Below are positions 1 through 10,000 of a stretch of 64,000 nucleotides of DNA, piece by piece. The stretch's first letter is position 1, and the number at the start of each line of letters is the position of its first letter. Below the pieces are notes generated by a model, which did no database searches, had not been told where the DNA came from, and saw only the letters and a list, made by a program, of their open reading frames with translations. Source of the stretch: Chlorella sorokiniana (taxonomy: Eukaryota > Chlorophyta > Trebouxiophyceae > Chlorellales > Chlorellaceae); NCBI GenBank assembly GCA_025917655.1, contig CP084611.1:3720001-3784000 (forward strand). Direction: 5' to 3'. Both the position numbers and the translations under genes were made by a program.

Positions 1-932
1 CATGGTGATCGACCTGGACGTGCACCAGGTGTCGACCCGGGGCGGGCAGCACCGGGGGCCCGGAAGCATGCCACACAAGGAGGGAACGTTGCAAAATAGG
101 CACACGCTGCCCAGGGCTATTCCCCCAGAACTTGGGCGGCGCTCACATTGCCGTTCCCCCCCCGCCCCTCCGTCCCCAACACCTCCCCCATTCCCCAGGG
201 CAACGGCGTGGGGCGGTGCAAGCAGCAGCTGGGTGAGGGCGACGAGGAGACCTTCATCGTGGATGTGTTCAACGGGGCAGCCTACCCCTGGGACACGCCC
301 GCCAAGCAGGTGGGCCCGCTGCCCAGCGCTGCCAGGCGACGGCGCAGGATGGAGGCAACCCCGGCAGCGTCCTGCGTGCCGGGGCAGCGGTGCTGCGCTG
401 TGCCCTGCGTGTCGAATGCCAAGGGCGGGCTGCGCACGCCCCCTGCAGGCCATCAACGTGAAGGTGGAGCTGCGGCCGGGCTGCGGGGACGCCGAGTACC
501 TCGCGGCGGTGGGGGCGCTGCGCGACGCCTTCTCCGCCTTCACCCCCGACCTGGTGCTGTACAACGCCGGGACAGACGTGCTGGCGGGTGGGTGGGCTGG
601 ATGGCTGGCAGGGAGCCAGAACCGGTGCCACCGAGGCCCTGTCCCGGGCACCTCGGGCTCCGCGTCAGGCTGCGTACTGCCCTGTCAGCGCCACCTGGCC
701 CGCCACCGCCCATGCAGGCGACCCGCTGGGGCGGCTGGCGGTTAGCGCGGAAGGGGTGGTGCGGCGTGACGAGATGGTGTGGAGGGCCGCGCTGGAGCGC
801 CGCGTGCCCGTTGTGCAGGTGCTGTCGGGTGGCTACACGCGGGAGTCCACCCCCTGCATAGCAGCCTCGCTGGAGCACCTGTTCCGGACCTTTGGCCTGG
901 GCGGGACGTCGCAGCAGGCAGCAGCGCAGTGA
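1..932 (+). CDS. Histone deacetylase, class IV (HDAC11-like), C-terminal part
   Basis: Zinc-dependent lysine deacetylase of the arginase/deacetylase fold; only the C-terminal half is in the window. Exons read as <1-28, 199-309, 449-587 and 718-932, all with GT-AG borders and matching phases. The peptide runs VIDLDVHQ, GNG, DVFNGAAYPWD, KVELRPGC, DLVLYNAGTDVL, then AGDPLGRL and VVQVLSGGYT. The IDLDVHQGNG block holds the Asp and His of the metal site, YNAGTD holds the second metal Asp, and SGGY is the usual active-site glycine-rich loop. The order and short C terminus match HDAC11 rather than class I or II enzymes. The stop is TGA at 930-932. No frame break is seen. The 5' half, including the catalytic His pair, lies left of the window. 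Confidence 0.9.
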
Positions 933-1140
933 TGGCGTCACATTGAGTCTTGGCAAGGCAAGGAATGAATGCTCACAACCAATCAAACGACCAAATCAGA
1001 AAATGAATGCAAAGGAGTAGAGGTTTTGGCAGGGGGCAATGAGCAAGCGACAGTGCGGCTGAGGAGGAGGCATGGTACATTGGTGGCGACATTCCCTTCC
1101 ACCTCGCAAAACTGGGCGCCCAGCTGTGGGTGCGCGTGCA

Positions 1141-2477
1141 TCAGGGCGCGGCGGAGGGCAGGCGCGCGCTCCTCAGCCCCAGGAAGTCTTTCATGTAGGA
1201 AACCATGACGGGGGGCCAGCGACTGCAGAAGGGGGGGGGATGGTGCAGGGCGCTGCGTGTGTCATGCTGGACAGCGGCAGAAGCTCTGTCTGCTGGGCAG
1301 ACATCAAAGCGGCACAAGTCCTGTCCTGCGTGGCCACTCTGGCGCGCGCCCCCCACCTCCCCCCCCCCCCCACACCCACACACAAATCCATCCACGCCAC
1401 ACCCCTCACCGCACTGTGCGCAGCCACTCCTGGTCCTCGTACTTGCGGCAGCCCACGGTGATGGAGGTGCAGGCAAAGTCCCACTCGCGCTCCGCCGCCG
1501 CCTCGCGCCCCTGCTGCCAGTACAGCGCCGCCAGCGCCGCCCGCATGTCCACCGACCCGGGCGCCCGCCGCGCCACATCCTGCACCTCCTTCAGCGCCCC
1601 CGCCTCGTCCCCAGCTGCACCAGCATCAGCGCGGCGTTGCTGGCGGCAAAGACGGCGCCGTCCAGGCGCGGCGTGGTGCTGCGGCCGTATCGGAAGCCGG
1701 AGGCGCGCTGGAAGCCGTCGGCGGAGGCCAGGTAGGCGCGCGCGCGCGCCGCCACTCCCCCAGGGACGCGTGGCAGTTGCCCACCGAGTTCTGGATGTAG
1801 GGGTCGGGGGAGGCCCGCACCGCTGGCCAGCTCCAGGGCCGCGTTGTAGTCCCGCAGCGCAGACGGCCACTCGCCCAGCCCCTCGTACGCCAGGCCGCGG
1901 CCTGCAGGGGGAAGGGGGAGAGCGGCGCGGTGCATGCTCGCCACGCGGCCGACCGCCAGCACGGACTCCTCACCCAGGCAGCGCGTGCAGAGGCGTGGCG
2001 CCACCCACCCGACAGCAGGCGTGCGCGGTCCGCCGCCGCCTCGCCCTCCACCCGCTGCAGCGCGTAATCAAAGTCGTCCACGGCTGCCCAGAAGTTCTTG
2101 CCGTCAACCAGGGCCTGCGTTACCGACGGGTTCCTTCACGCTGGGCACGGTGCAGCGCAGCGTGCTGTGGCGTCAGGGACGGCATCTGCCCGCACCTGCG
2201 CCCGCATCTCGCGCCACTTGACGCTCTGCGGCTCCAGCTCGACCAGCTGGTTCAGGGCCCGCAGCGTGCCCTGGAAGTCTCGGTCGGCATACGCCTGAGC
2301 AGCTTCTCGCTGTAGAGCAGTGACAGCTGCTGCTGCGTCTGACGACCCCGACGCTGCTGCACCCGCAGCGCTGTTGGGTGCCGAGGTGAAGATTGCCGCC
2401 GCTGCTGCCAACCAAGTCACGCATTGTCTTCTGCTTGTCCACTCCAAGGCAGACGCTGCCTTGGCGGCAGCTTGCAC
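1141..2477 (-). CDS. Plant-type TPR protein, probably chloroplast/thylakoid
   Basis: Exons read as 2477-2196, 2114-2009, 1901-1410 and 1222-1141 on the minus strand. The peptide contains helical TPR-like repeats (ALRALNQLVELEP; FWAAVDDFDYALQRVEG; GLGEWPSALRDYNAALELA; RRAPGSVDMRAALAALYW) and ends in RRWPPVMVSYMKDFLGL. I recognise this ending from an uncharacterised plant/algal chloroplast TPR family; no enzymatic role is known to me. Near the N terminus an RR pair precedes a hydrophobic stretch (WLAAAAAIFTSAP), which resembles a thylakoid-lumen signal. The start is unsettled: the open frame begins at a GTG with no in-frame ATG upstream, and an ATG-led transit-like frame (MTIYYIQPDLSG) lies one frame over. 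Within the third exon the conserved reading frame changes about three times, near runs such as GGGG and a GC dinucleotide run, so the assembled exon does not translate cleanly. Confidence 0.72.
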
Positions 2478-2839
2478 TGGTGAAAGTGGTCGATGCGCTT
2501 GCTAAAGTGTTGGCTGTCCCGGAGAGATCGGGCTGTATATAGTAGATTGTCATCCTTGAAACGAATTGTGCCATGCCTGCAGTGCGCCATGGCCAGCCCG
2601 GGAGCCGACAAGCCACACAAAGTCGGAAGTCGGTTGCAGCCGTCCGTAAGCGATGGGCGACTTCTGTTACGATTCTGTTACGAATGCAACTGCTCGATGT
2701 CCGACTGCTACGTTGATTGCAACAAAGAGGCGGTCAAGAGGGTACAGGTCGCACTGCCCTGCTGGCAGCCATTCAAGATGAAAGCTCTTCTCCCGACGGA
2801 GGCACCGCTTTATATGCATAGAACTCAATCGTGCCGAAC
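2478..2839. promoter_or_regulatory. Divergent intergenic region between TPR and GT31 genes
   Basis: This 362-bp spacer separates divergently oriented genes and should hold both promoters and leaders. It is less GC-rich than its flanks. A TATATA string at about 2535-2540 and TTTATATG at about 2809-2816 are the only TATA-like strings seen. The second lies about 25 bases before the GT31 ATG, leaving almost no leader if it is used, so its role is uncertain. The left part may also hold the true start of the TPR protein. Confidence 0.4.
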
Positions 2840-5556
2840 ATGAAAGCATCGCATAGAGGCCTCTCTTTACCGCACCATCACAAGCCTGGTGGACGCGTTG
2901 GACATTGGGGCCGCCTGTGTTGGGCGTCTTTAGGACCCTTCTTGGCAGCTGCATTGCTGGGAAGCTTGCTATTCAGAACAACCAGACGCGGCAGCGGGGC
3001 CGGGGAGGTTGTTGTGCAGCGCAACCCTCGCAGCGTGCTGGAGGAGCCCAGGCTGCCCGGAGGCTGCTTCGGAGTAGATTGCAAGCGTTTTGAAAGCCAT
3101 GGGGCAGCGGTTGCCGGGGAGGGAGGCGGAAGCTTATGTTGTTGAACGGCGGCGGCGGCGCGACTGGCTCAGCGCCCACCCTCGCTGCTGCAGCCGTTGG
3201 GCTTGGCGGCAGTGCAGGTGGCGGCGGCAGCAGCAGCAGCAGCAGCGTGCTTGGCACAGACAGCAGCATCCCCAAGGGCGACCTGCCGCAGCTCTTCCTC
3301 TTCATCGGCATCCTGTCGGGCGCGGGTATCGGCACCGCCGCCTGGCCGTGCGCGAGGCCTGGTCCAACCGGGCCCAGATGCCGGGCCAGGTGGTGGCCCG
3401 CTTCATCCTGTCAGAGGACGAGCGCACGCCGCAGGTGCTCTGCGCTGCTTGATGCATTCGTGCAGCAGGTTTGGGGCATGGGTGGCGTAGCCCGGGGCCC
3501 ACACGCCCACACGCCCCTCCCCCCCCTCACCCCCCAGGTTGAGAAGGAGCTGGAGGCGTACGGCGACATCGTGTTTGTGCGGGAGAAGACCAACTACAAG
3601 TCCATCCTGTACAAGACGTACTATGTGAGCGGCTTGGGGCACGGGGGGGGTTGTCAGGGGGTGTGCGTGTGGCGGTTGGATGATGCTCGGCCTCCATGGC
3701 TGTGCGGCGACGCCCTTGGGATGCTGGAGGGAGTGCACAAAGCAGCACCATACGGGGCATTAGCTTGCAGCTGCAAGCATGACCCCAGCCTGCGCAGCCT
3801 CCGTCGCCGGGCAGCCTCCCAGCGAGCGCTGAAGGTCATGCTTGCCGGGCTCCCCTGGCAGGTGATGGAGTACGCGGCCACCCACTACAACGCCACCTTT
3901 GTGCTGAAGACCGACGACGACGCCTTCATCAACGTGTCGCCCCTGCTGGAGCAGCTGCGCGCGCTGTGCGAGAACCCGGGGTGCGCCTCCGAGCGCCTCT
4001 ACATGGGCAAGATGGCCAAGCACAGCGAGGTGCTGCTGCAGCCGGGGCACAAGTGGAACAACGCAGCCTTCCACAACCACACGGGTGAGCAGGCAGCGGC
4101 GGCTGCAGCAGCCGTGCGCCGCTGCCGTGCGTGGCCCGCGAGCCAGCCACGCCTGCCCCGCAAGCTGCGAGCCCGTCACCAGCTGCTGCCCGCCGCCGCC
4201 ACGTCGCTGCTGCCCTGCCCCTGGCCGCCCCACCTCACACCCTCTCGAGCGCCCCCTGCCTGTCCCGCTGCGAGCAGGCCTGAAGGAGTACCCCAACTAC
4301 ATGATGGGGTACGTGGTGGGCGGCGAGGTGGCGCGCCTGCTGGTGGACATCCACTCGCGCATGCGCCTCAAGTTCACGCCCATCGAGGACGCCACCCTGG
4401 GCTTCTGGCTCATGGCCATGGACCTTCGCCACCTGGACCACCCCCGCTTCCACACCTGGGCCGCGCCCTGCTGCTTCAAGGCCCCCGCCCGCAGGCCCGG
4501 CGAGCGCTTTGTCACCCGCTTCCAGCTGGCCCCGAGTTTGAGGCGGGGCTGTGCTCCGCCGACCCTTGGCTCGTGCTGCACAAGATCGACTCGCCCACCA
4601 AGATGCGCTACGTGGGCGCCCGCGTGGCAAACTGCTCCGCGCCGCCGCGCCCCTGGGCCCTGGCCCCCTCCATCCTGCCCCACCTCACCGAGGAGCGGCG
4701 CAGCCAGCTCGTGCAGCGCTGGCAGGCGGAGCACCCGGGGCAGGAGCTGGTGCTGGAGCCGCCCCAGGCGGACGCCGCCGCCGACGGCGGCGCCGCAGAC
4801 ACGTCGGTCGCGGCAAATGGCAAGGTCACCACTGCTGCTGCAGCCGACGGCAGCGCGGCCACCGCTGCAACCGGCGGCGCCACGACCGCCGCTGCAGCAG
4901 CCGCCGACAGCGGCGCGGCTGCCCTGGGCGACGCCTCCACCAGCAGCACAGCTACCATGCGCGGTGGCGGCCTGGCTGCCGCTGCCGCGACAGACAGCGC
5001 CAACCAGGCAAGCGCTGGCAGCCAAGCAGGCAGTAGCAGCGGCAGCGTGGCCGGCGGCGCAGCAGCAGGCCTTGGCGCAGCAGACAGCAGCGGTTCCTTC
5101 TTGGTCGCTGCACACTCGGGCGGCGCAGGCAGCAGCGCAGGCAGTGCTGGCGGCGGCGACGCCGGCTTGCAAGGTGGCACAGCTGCCAGCGAGGCGGGCT
5201 CTGGTGCCCTGGGCACGGCGGGCGCCGACGCGCTTGGCGCCTCCGCAGCAGGCGCTGCCGCTTCCAGCAACCCGGCTGCAGCCGCGCAGTCAGCTGGCAA
5301 ACAAGATGTTGCTGCCGCCGGGCAGGGCCAGTCAGCTGTAGCCAGCAGCAGTGAAGCAGCTCTGGGCGCTGTCGTAGATCTTGCTGGCAGCGCCGCCAGT
5401 TTGACCCAAGCAGCTAATGCCGGCAGTGCCGCAACTGCTGGCCAAGCAGCTGCTGCCGGCGTTGATTCTGCAGTGTACGCGACTCAGGCAGCTGCTAGCG
5501 GCAGCAACACGGGAGCCGACGGCAGTCTCAGCTCGGCCTCTGCTCTTGCAGCGTGA
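2840..5556 (+). CDS. Glycosyltransferase family 31 (beta-1,3-galactosyl/GlcNAc-transferase type)
   Basis: Type II Golgi membrane enzyme that transfers galactose or a related sugar from a UDP-sugar. From the ATG at 2840 a short cytosolic tail is followed by a hydrophobic anchor (ASLGPFLAAALLGSLLF). Conserved GT31 blocks follow: LFLFIGILS, RRLAVREAWSNRAQ (to 3434), exon 3538-3624 (ELEAYGDIVFV), exon 3862-4084 with the DXD motif in FVLKTDDDAFIN, and an exon from 4278 with NYMMGYVVGGEVARLL and PIEDATLGFWLMAM. A low-complexity Ala/Ser/Gly/Thr tail of about 260 residues runs to the TGA at 5554-5556. Frame changes without splice sites occur between the anchor exon and 3136, near 3330, and near 4530 (a C run before EFEAGLC). 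The family is secure; the acceptor sugar cannot be told. Confidence 0.85.
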
Positions 5557-6129
5557 CAGACACTCAAGATGAATCCGTCCATTCTTTTCATTGTCTAGAA
5601 CTTGCAACCTTGACCCATTTTGATTGTCCCATCTGCTGCAACCCTTACTCCTATGCTACTTCCTTATGCCGCGCTTTTCAAACAGCTCCGCTGCACCAGC
5701 TTCCCTCATTCCTCGTGCACCAGCGCGTGCCTGTGCCTTGATACGGTGCAGTTGAGGGCATGCTCCCTTGAACTGTAACCTGGCGCCGACCAACATGACA
5801 GGCTGATGCTGGTTGGTGCGGTGCTTCTTCAGCTTTTGCTGCCGCTCTCAGGGTGCCACCTTTCCATGTGGGCCCTGCTGGACAGGGGAAGCCATCTGCT
5901 CGTCGCAGCACGGGGCCGCCCTTGAGAGCACCTGTGCACCCGGGCTTCAGGTGCTGGCTTTGCTGCCATGTTCTTGCTCCAGCCAACAGGGCAGTGCAGT
6001 TTCAGTGTTCTGGTTAGAATTGGAGGGCAGCCACCACAGGAAAGAAAAGGTGAATCGCGTTCATAACAGTTCCCGATGGCAAGGCAGAAGGCCAGCAGGA
6101 CAGGCAGCAGGCGCATGCAAAGCTGTGGG
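5557..6129. other. Convergent 3' spacer, GT31 and MATE genes
   Basis: The 573 bp lie between two convergent stop codons and should be 3' untranslated sequence for both genes. Only a TGTAA polyadenylation motif for the GT31 transcript was recognised. No open frame with family similarity is present. Confidence 0.5.
5774..5778 (+). terminator. Candidate TGTAA polyadenylation signal for GT31 gene
   Basis: TGTAA is the usual chlorophyte near-upstream poly(A) element. This copy lies about 220 bases after the GT31 stop, a normal 3' UTR length. Confidence 0.4.
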
Positions 6130-8411
6130 TCACAGAGGTGCGGCGGCAGCCGCGGCACGCTGCCGTGCAAGGCGCGCTTCGTCAGCCCAGCTGAGCTTGA
6201 GGATGAGGGCCAGGTAGGCGATCGTCTGCAGGAGGGGCCCCAGCGTCATGCCGCCGTACATGCCCTGCACCCCCAGCTTGAAGTGGAAGCCCAGCAGGAG
6301 GGCGACAGGCACCTGCGGGGGAGGGGAGGATACGCAGGTGAGGCTGGCGCCTGCTGCCCCCTGCAGCGGGCCGTGTGGCAGGCGTCATCGCGACGCATGC
6401 GGCGGCCTCCCAGCCACGCGCTTCCCTGCACGCGCCCCCTCTCCCCCTTCCCTCTCACCGCGCAGCACCAGTAGGCGACGACGTTGATGGCGCTGCCGCG
6501 GCGCTGCTTGCCCACGCCGGCGATGATGCCCGACAGCACGGTCTGCGCGCCGTCAAACAGCTCCAGCAGCACCACGAGGTAGAGCAGGGAGCGCATGCGC
6601 TGCAGCAGCAGCTCGTCGGCGCCCGTGGTGAACAGGGACAGCAGCGCAGACTGGCTGACGGGCCAGGTCAGCACCGCCGCCACAACCACCCACACCAGCG
6701 GCGCCATCACGGCGGCAGACAGGGCCGCCAGGCGCGCCGCCGCCGCGGACCCAGCCCCCAGTGCGTTGCCCACGCGGGTGGAGGCGGCCATGGCAAGGCG
6801 CCGAACCCCATGAACAGGATGCCTGGGAGGTGGGAGGGAGGAGGGGGGGGCAGTGGAGGTGACGGGACGGGCAGGGCGGGAGCTGGCGCCTGGGACAGGC
6901 AAGGACGGCTGCCGCGGCGGCGCTCAGCGTGCAGCACACCGTAGAGGTTGAAGGCGACCGAGATGGCGGCCACCGCCTGAGCAGCGCCCGGCAGCCAGCC
7001 CGCCAGGATGTTCATGAGGCTGAAGGACCAGCTCTCCACGCACTTCATTGCTGCAGCAGGGGGCAGGGTGGGGGATCGGCAGCAAGAACAAGAGCGCTGC
7101 TCAAGAGCTGCGGGGCAGGCGGGCAGTGCCTGGCGCACGGACCAGGGCCAGCGCGGCACCCCGCCCTGCCCCACCACACCTGCCGATGCGTAGGCCAGCC
7201 CCGCAAACTGGCGCCAGTGGGCAAAGGCCTCCCGGCTGGGGCGGCCCCACACGCGGCCGCCCAGCCCCGCCGCCGCCACGTAGCCCGCCAGCAGCACCAG
7301 GGACAGCAGGTTGGACCAGCAGCTGGCCACGGCGGCGCCCATGTAGCCCAGGCCCCAGGTGTGCACAGCCAGGTGGCAGGCGCCCACGTGCTGCACCGCC
7401 ACCACCAGCCCCGTCGCCATCTGCGGCGCCGTGATGCGCTGCGCGACCAGGATGCGGTTGAGGGGGCTGCGGGGGGTTGGGCGCGAAGAAGGGCGCTCTT
7501 CACCACAGCCAATAGCAGAAGTGCGGCCAGCGGTGCATCCCGGCCACCCCCGCTGCAATGGCGCTCCGCACCCAGCGAGGGCTGCATGCCCCCACCCCCG
7601 CCGCAACCGCCCCCACCGGGCCAGGGCATCGACGAAGAGGTTGGGCAGCAGGGCCAGGAGGTAGGCGGACACCAGGGCGCACACATCGGCGGGCTGGCCC
7701 AGCGCTGCCAGCAGGCGGGGCACCGCCAGGAAGGCGGCGGCGATGGGCAGGCAGTGCAGCGCGAGGAAGAGGGCGGCGCGCTGGAAGATGACCCACGGGC
7801 CGCCCCGCCCCCGCCGCCTGCGCCGCCAGCGTGTCCACCGCCCCGCACAGCCCCATCAGCGGGATCTTGCCGCACATGGCCGACAGGCTGGTGCCCAGCG
7901 CGGCCGCCGCCAGCTGCTGCGTGTCGCCCAGCTTGCCCACAAAGGAGAGGCACACTGCGAAAGCAGGGGCATGCCAATGGCTTCAGCAAGGGACGCTTTG
8001 CCCACCTGCTCTGCCATGCGAGCCATGCCTCCACTCACCAATGTTGAGCGAGTAGTTTGCAATCAAGTTGAGGGCGAGGGGCCCTGCCATCTTAGATTGC
8101 ATGAATATTTCCTGGTGCAGCGGAGATCTGGAATGGCAGGGGTCAGCAGGCAGCCTTCATCACCCGCAACCAGGAAACCCTACAATACGCGCAGGGGCAC
8201 GCACCCATGCAAAGGCTCCGGGGCTTGGGCAGGCGCCGCTGCTGCCGTGGCCGGCTGCAGCCTCCGCCGCCTTGCCACCGTCGCTGAGCTGCTCATGGCT
8301 TCCCTCCTCCAGCAGCTGGAAACTTCTTGCAGTAAGGAGGGGCTCTTGGTCCGAATCCTCCTCGGTCGGTGGCTGGACGGCGGGTATGGGAAGCCCGTCC
8401 GGACGTCCCAT
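6130..8411 (-). CDS. MATE-family multidrug/toxin extrusion transporter
   Basis: Multi-pass membrane antiporter that exports organic cations or metabolites against H+ or Na+. Exons on the minus strand read as 8411-8205, 8127-8039, 7954-7617, 7466-7180, 7050-6940, 6822-6459 and 6312-6130. An acidic soluble N terminus precedes IFMQSKMAGPLALNLIANYS. The MATE core follows: FVGKLGDTQQLAAAALG, IPLMGLCGAVDTLAAQAAGAG, RPLNRILVAQR, YMGAAVASCWSN, then STRVGNALGAG with the N-R-VGN-LGAG signature, and LFDGAQTVLSGIIAGVGKQ. The last exon ends at the stop at 6130. Phases agree at most junctions, but one-base slips appear at the exon 1/2 junction, after AQAAGAGR in a G-rich stretch, and just before the STRVGN block. 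Substrate unknown. Confidence 0.9.
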
Positions 8412-8790
8412 TTGCTAGATTGTGCGCTGTGAGTCGGGGCACTGGGTGAGTGCATCCCTGCGCAGACATGAAGGTGCTTCCATTGTTTACATCATCTGAA
8501 TTTCGCAGTACGAATAACTGCAGCAGCAGGACGAAGCCCTTTGAAGACAACTGATCTGGGAGCCTCGCCTCACACATTTGATGTATGAACGCATTGTGGA
8601 CCAAGAGACATTGATATCGACTGTAGCGACCCCACTGGTCTGCGTCTTGCACATCAACTTTGCTGGAATTCAATTGGCTTATCATTATTTTTAGTGCATT
8701 ATTCGAGTTCCCAGCAAATTTGAGAGATCGTCACCCCAGCCCACCTTGCGGCCACCGTCGCCGCCCCGCCTTGCGCCACATCGGTGCGGC
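8412..8790. promoter_or_regulatory. Divergent intergenic region, MATE and phosphatase genes
   Basis: The 379-bp spacer is visibly AT-richer than the genes, especially 8660-8715, as expected for core promoters facing both ways. No clear TATA box was found. Confidence 0.35.
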
Positions 8791-9680
8791 ATGCTCAAAG
8801 TGCTGCTGGTGCGGCATGCGCAGTGCGAGATGAACCTGGTGGTGAATGAGCGGATAGGGGGCGCACCAACCATTCGCCCCTGACGCCGCTGGGGGAGCAG
8901 CAGGCCCGCGCGCTGGGCGCCCACCTGCGTGCCGCCCTGCAGCGCGACGGCATCTCCCTGCAGCGCATCCAGTTCCACAGCTCCACTGCCGTGCGTGCCC
9001 TGCACACCGCCCGCGCGGTGATGGAGGCGCTGGAGGTGGGGTCTCGTGCACAGCTCGCTGGCGCTGCACGCGGGCGCCGCCCGCCCCGGATGCTCGCTGG
9101 CCGCTCACTGGCCCGCCCCTGCTGCTCGCTGCGCCCCCTGCTGCTCACTGCCCCCCCCCCGCTGCTCACTGCCTCCCCCTGCTGCTCGGTGGCCCGCTGT
9201 CGCGTGGTGCGCTGCCCCGCAGGCAAGCCCCGACGCGCTGGTGCAGAGCGAGCAGCTGCTGGAGCTGGAGCAGGGGCAGTGGGAGGGGGCGGTGCGGCGG
9301 GAGTGCTTCACACCAGAGCTCACCGCCCGCTTTGCGGCCGACCCCTGGGGCCTGGCCTGGACCTTTGCGCCGCCCGGCGGCGAGTCGCAGAAGGAGGTGG
9401 AGGAGCGCATGGCGAAATACCTGCGGCAGGTGGTGCTGCCAGGGCTGAGGCCGGGGCGCCCGCGATAGTGGTCGGCCACGGAATGGCGTTGAAGTGCCTG
9501 CTGCGCCACCTGCTGGGCTCCCTGCCGACGATGAGCCGCAACATCGCCTGGAACAACACCGCCTGCACCGAGATCGGCTTCGTCCCGGCGCCAGGCAACG
9601 GCAGTGGCGGCAGTGAGGGCACGTGGCACATCCTGCGGGTGAACGACACCTCGCACCTGCCCCACGAGCTTGTGAGCTGA
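8791..9680 (+). CDS. Histidine phosphatase (phosphoglycerate mutase-like) protein
   Basis: Member of the histidine phosphatase superfamily, which transfers phosphate through a phospho-histidine. Exon 1 (8791-9035) opens with MLKVLLVRHAQCEMN, where RHA is the RHG-type catalytic motif. It continues with SPLTPLGEQQARALGAHL and IQFHSSTAVRALHTARAV. Exon 2 starts at 9223 with SPDALVQSEQLLELEQG, then TPELTARFAADPWGLAW and GGESQKEVEERMAKYLRQ, and carries the second catalytic His in AIVVGHGMALKCLLRHLLG. The stop is TGA at 9678-9680. The frame slips by one base in a G run after NERIGG and again after LPGLRPG, so both exons are one base short of an open frame. It resembles broad-specificity phosphatases of algae and plants more than glycolytic mutase; the substrate is unknown. 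Confidence 0.85.
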
Positions 9681-10000
9681 CACCGCTGGCGGCATCACCC
9701 TCCTCATGCCTTCCCGCCTCCCGTAACCACCGTGTGCTTGCATACATTACAGCTTTGCTTCTGACACGCGTCGTTTTGTGCCCGGGAGCATGTCCGAAGA
9801 ATAGTGGCACATACAGGGCGTGCATTGCACAGGCAGTCAAGGGGGCCAAGGCAGCGATGTGGAGGCTCACGGTTTTAGGGGGCATAGCACCCGCGCGACA
9901 GGACAGGCCTGGCTTAGTCACACGGCAGCAAGGCGCGAGCTGCAGCTGGACCCTGGCCTGGCGGGCGCGGAGCGAGCGGGCCCCGGCGCGGCGTGCCCCC
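9681..10000. other. Convergent 3' spacer, phosphatase and dihydropyrimidine dehydrogenase
   Basis: The 320 bp are between convergent stops. Apart from a TGTAA motif on the minus strand, nothing is recognised. Confidence 0.45.
9747..9751 (-). terminator. Candidate TGTAA polyadenylation signal for dihydropyrimidine dehydrogenase
   Basis: The plus strand reads TTACA, giving TGTAA on the minus strand about 250 bases after the stop of the gene at 10001. Confidence 0.35.

Noticed and set aside
2535-2540. TATATA as a firm promoter for the TPR gene
   Set aside because: The start codon of that gene is unsettled and the string may lie within its coding or leader sequence.
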